From contig VXPC01000044.1 of NCBI GenBank assembly GCA_009839685.1, positions 1 to 43,605 of the forward strand: a stretch of 43,605 nt of DNA, given 5' to 3'. A model generated the notes under the pieces. It did not search any database, was not told where the DNA came from, and was given only the letters and a program-made list of their open reading frames with translations. Both the position numbers and the translations under genes were made by a program. This DNA comes from Candidatus Saccharimonadota bacterium (lineage in GTDB: Bacteria; Patescibacteriota; Saccharimonadia; Saccharimonadales; VXPC01). This document shows, one piece after another, positions 40,864-43,605 of this stretch. Each line of letters begins with the position of its first letter. Within the stretch, counting starts at the first letter, position 1.

Positions 40864-42030
40864 TTAGGGCTTGAGGGGCATGATGGCATGCCGGTAACCG
40901 TCGTCCAACTGCTCGCCCTTGGCGCCTTCGCAACCCGTCAGCAAACAGGGGTCCAGTTTTGAATTGAGACCCAGCCTTACGCTTTGAGAACCCATCACCC
41001 CCAAAACGTCCTGCAGGTACCTGGAGTTTAAGACTATGGTGGCGTCGCCTTTGTCGGTAGTCTTCACCTCGGCTTCAACATCCTCGTCGTTGCCGCCGAC
41101 TTGGGAAGCGCTCGACTTGATGTTTAACTTGTCCTTTTTGGCCTCCCAGTTCAAAATGACCGAGCTGGGGCCTTCTTGGGAGAACAGCCCGGCCCTTTTA
41201 ACGGCGTTGACTAAGTCGTTCCTGTCGACGGTAATCTCGGTTGAGAATTTCTCCGGCAGCAACTTCCTGTAGTCAGGGTAGGTCCCCTCCAGCGGCAAAG
41301 CGGTGATCTCTATTTCGCCGTCGCCGACGATGAAAAGGACATTCTTCTCGTCCTCTTCTTTGTAGAGGGAGATCTTTTTGCTGGGCTGAGCCGACAAAAC
41401 TCGCTCCAAGCTCATTACGGCCGAGGCGGGAATCAAAACCTGCATCTCAGCTGCCTTGGCGGGCGGTTTGTTCAAGGCTTTGGTCACTTTCTTCTCTGCC
41501 AAGCGATAGCCGTCGGTGGCCGCCAAATAGAACTCGTTCTCAAAGACATGGAGGAAGACGCCGGTCAGAATCGGGCGGCTGATGTCCTTGTTGGCCGCAA
41601 AAACTACTCGGGCCAAATCGTCGCGCAGGTGCCCGGCTTCGATTTCCAAAAACGGTTTGAGCTTTTTGTTGACCGGGAAGTTGGGGTAGTTTTCGGGACT
41701 TAGGCCGTTAACTACTGCCTTGGTGTTCTTACAGGTCACCGTCAACTTCTTATCATCAAGCTGGAGTTCTATTTTCTCCTCCGGCGGCAGGTTTTGAACG
41801 TAGTCCCTGAATAAGGAGGTGGGGACGGTTATGGACCCCTCTTCAGTGCAAGATCCCTGTACCCTCTCAACGATCGAGGTATCCAGATTAGTGGCTGAGA
41901 CTTCCAGCAGGTTTTTGTTGGTTTTCAGCAGGATGTTCTTGATGATGTCCAGCTGGTGGCCTTTGTCGGCGAACGGGGCGACGTTTTTCAAACAGTCGTT
42001 AAGGTTTTTCTGAGTGACTTTGAACTTCAT
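40864..42030 (-). CDS. dnaN: DNA polymerase III sliding clamp (beta subunit)
   Basis: Ring-shaped processivity clamp. The 388-residue protein has three clamp domains: N-terminal MKFKVTQKNLNDCLKNVAPF, the central AATDGYRLAEKKV motif, and the C-terminal ending GYRHAIMPLKP (family M-P-M/L-R/K). Length is slightly longer than usual because of inserts such as NDEDVEAEVKTTDKGD. A TATAAT on the minus strand at 42040-42035 ends 4 bases before the ATG, with no Shine-Dalgarno, so the transcript is likely leaderless. It follows dnaA in the usual order. Confidence 0.97.
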   Translation of the reverse strand: MKFKVTQKNLNDCLKNVAPFADKGHQLDIIKNILLKTNKNLLEVSATNLDTSIVERVQGSCTEEGSITVPTSLFRDYVQNLPPEEKIELQLDDKKLTVTCKNTKAVVNGLSPENYPNFPVNKKLKPFLEIEAGHLRDDLARVVFAANKDISRPILTGVFLHVFENEFYLAATDGYRLAEKKVTKALNKPPAKAAEMQVLIPASAVMSLERVLSAQPSKKISLYKEEDEKNVLFIVGDGEIEITALPLEGTYPDYRKLLPEKFSTEITVDRNDLVNAVKRAGLFSQEGPSSVILNWEAKKDKLNIKSSASQVGGNDEDVEAEVKTTDKGDATIVLNSRYLQDVLGVMGSQSVRLGLNSKLDPCLLTGCEGAKGEQLDDGYRHAIMPLKP

Positions 42031-42256
42031 GATAATTATAGTTTAATTTTAAAATTTCCTTATAGTTTTAGGCCCTGTTTAAAGTTTGGATAAACGGTCT
42101 TTAACAGATGATAAAGCGCTGTTGAAGACCTCTCTCCATTGTTGAAAACCTTGGTGTTTTTCCAAGAGCCTGTCGGCTGAAAACCAACCGGAGGGCCTTA
42201 ACCACAACCTCCATTATATTTTCTCCACATCTAATTCACAAACAAAACCATTTTAC
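42031..42256. other. candidate replication origin between dnaA and dnaN
   Basis: A 226-base AT-rich spacer. It has near-matches to the DnaA box TTATCCACA, one mismatch each: TTAACCACA (42198-42206), TTCTCCACA (42221-42229) and TTATCCAAA on the minus strand (42085-42093). Three direct repeats of the type G(T/C)TGAARACC lie at 42121-42130, 42141-42150 and 42176-42185. The right end is T-rich. It also contains the dnaN -10 box (42035-42040). There is no coding frame. Confidence 0.55.
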
Positions 42257-43605
42257 TCAAACGGCCAGGCTTTCTTTGATTCTGACAAGGCTTTCTTTCA
42301 AGTCCTCGTTATAAGCCAGCTGCTTCTCGATTTTGCCGATTGAGTGGATGGCGGTCGTGTGATCTTTCCTACCCAAGCTCCGGGCTATTTTAGGAAAGCT
42401 GGAGTGCAGTTCGCGCCTCATCAGGTACATGGCGATTTGCCTAGGCAGGACTACTTCCTTGTCACGCTTGGGCCCCATCAACTCGTCGATGCCGACTTGG
42501 TAGTGGTCGGCAGTCTTCTCGATTATTTTTTTGGCCGTCAGCCGCCCGCCCGCCTTTTTGAACTGATTGTCGAAGATTCTCTTGGCGAGCTGCAGGGTGA
42601 TCAGCTCAACCTGATTGATTTCCCTAACGGCGTTCAACTGGTTGAGAATGCCTTCCAAAACCCGGATGTTGGTCGAAATATTGGAAGCCAGGAACTCGAT
42701 GCATTCATACTCAATCTTCAGCCCCAACGCTTCGGCTTTGAACTTCAAGATGGCGCAGCGGGTCTCAAAGTCGGGGATTTGCATGTCGATTAGCATACCC
42801 ATTTGGAAACGGCTCTTCAATCTTTCCTCCAGGGTCGGGATGGATATCGGCGGCTTGTCGCTGCTGATAATGATCTGCTTGCCCGACTCGTGCAGGATGT
42901 TGAAGGTGTGGAAGAATTCTTCCTGTGTTTTTTCCTTATTGGCGATGAACTGGATGTCGTCGATGATCAGGACGTCGGTGCTGCGGTATTTGTTACTGAA
43001 AGCGCCCGTCTGCTTGTACCTGATGGCGTCCGTGAATTCTTGGACGAACTGCTCGATTGTAACGTAGACCACCTTCAATTTCGGATCCCGCTTTGAAACC
43101 TCGTTGCCGATGGCCTGGATGAGGTGGGTCTTGCCGATACCGACGCCGCCGTAAACGAACAGGGGGTTGTATTTTTTACCCAAGTTGTTGGCCACTGCTT
43201 GGGCGGCTGCGTAAGCCAGATCGTTGCCCGGTCCGGGGATAAAGCTGTCGAAAGTGTAGCGGCCGTTCAGGCCCAAGCGGTAGTTCTGAGCCCACGACTT
43301 GCCCTTGATCCCGCTGTCAGCTAGCGCGCCTTGGCGGCCGGCCGGCGAAGCGGCGTTTTTGCCGGTTGAGACGACCCGGTAGCTGATTTTCTTGCACTCG
43401 ACCTTGTTTTTGGCAAGCGCTTTTTTAACCAGAGGCCTGAACTGCGTTTCCAGCTGTTTTTGGGTGAAAACATTAGGCACCCCGACGACCAACTCGTCGG
43501 GGTCGCGGGACAAAAGCTTTGTTTTCTTAAACCAAGTAGCGTAGACGGAAGGAGAAATATTAAGCTCTATTTCGCCCAAGACAGACTTCCAAAGCAGGCC
43601 TGATT
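42257..43605 (-). CDS. dnaA: chromosomal replication initiator DnaA, 5' end cut by window
   Basis: AAA+ initiator that opens the origin. The visible part starts inside domain I: reading up to the edge gives LLWKSVLGEIELNISPSVYA, so a start at TTG 43579 is not real and the gene continues beyond 43605. Domain III has YNPLFVYGGVGIGKTH (Walker A) and VLIIDDIQFI (Walker B), and domain IV has the DNA-binding signature LGRKDHTTAIHSI. The linker domain II is short. Some 449 codons are visible, so only a few N-terminal residues are missing. Confidence 0.97.
   Translation of the reverse strand, partial: SGLLWKSVLGEIELNISPSVYATWFKKTKLLSRDPDELVVGVPNVFTQKQLETQFRPLVKKALAKNKVECKKISYRVVSTGKNAASPAGRQGALADSGIKGKSWAQNYRLGLNGRYTFDSFIPGPGNDLAYAAAQAVANNLGKKYNPLFVYGGVGIGKTHLIQAIGNEVSKRDPKLKVVYVTIEQFVQEFTDAIRYKQTGAFSNKYRSTDVLIIDDIQFIANKEKTQEEFFHTFNILHESGKQIIISSDKPPISIPTLEERLKSRFQMGMLIDMQIPDFETRCAILKFKAEALGLKIEYECIEFLASNISTNIRVLEGILNQLNAVREINQVELITLQLAKRIFDNQFKKAGGRLTAKKIIEKTADHYQVGIDELMGPKRDKEVVLPRQIAMYLMRRELHSSFPKIARSLGRKDHTTAIHSIGKIEKQLAYNEDLKESLVRIKESLAV

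Noticed and set aside
1-43605. Possible stop-codon recoding (UGA as Gly) as in some Patescibacteria
   Set aside because: Several genes end in TGA at the expected family C-terminus, for example msrB, and no conserved domain continues past a TGA.

Overview
The window looks like a chromosomal segment of a Patescibacteria (CPR) bacterium, most likely Saccharibacteria-like. That placement is inferred from gene content: tiny spacers, ordinary TGA stops (so not the UGA-recoded Gracilibacteria/SR1), many short-lived membrane-anchored hypotheticals, several T4SS-pilin-type proteins and a PrgI/VirB4 secretion cluster beside dnaN-dnaA. No phage, transposon, CRISPR array or rRNA gene was seen.

Left part (1-22 kb), housekeeping mixed with envelope genes: msrB with a small membrane protein gene, argS, tRNA-Ser(GGA), a MacB-like ABC exporter pair, three lineage-specific proteins, groES-groEL under a promoter fused to a CIRCE operator, tsaD, a Mur ligase without the usual N-terminal domain, a 682-residue anchored surface protein, valS, two related small membrane proteins, an AAA/DUF4143 ATPase, an XRE-HAD fusion, tRNA-Arg(GCG), a two-TM protein and an Hsp20 chaperone behind a palindromic promoter.

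Right part (22-41 kb), a probable type IV secretion/pilus-like locus: two single pilin-like genes, then plsC, an MFS-type transporter and a surface protein with two Ig-like repeats, then three more pilin-like genes (one a tandem duplication) transcribed divergently from a seven-gene operon. That operon encodes a VirB6/TrbL-like polytopic protein, a basic cytoplasmic protein, PrgI, a TraC/VirB4-N-like protein, the VirB4 ATPase, a 952-residue membrane protein and a cell-wall enzyme that joins a degenerate lysozyme-like domain to a VanY carboxypeptidase. No relaxase or VirD4 coupling protein is visible, so protein secretion or surface attachment is more likely than conjugation. How the parts assemble is inference.

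Far right: dnaN and dnaA (cut by the window edge) flank a 226-bp AT-rich spacer with short repeats and near-match DnaA boxes, a candidate origin.

A striking regulatory pattern runs through the window. At least nine genes have a good -10 box only 4-12 bases before the start codon and no usable Shine-Dalgarno site inside the predicted transcript, which predicts leaderless or nearly leaderless mRNAs. Many of the -10 boxes are of the extended TGn type.
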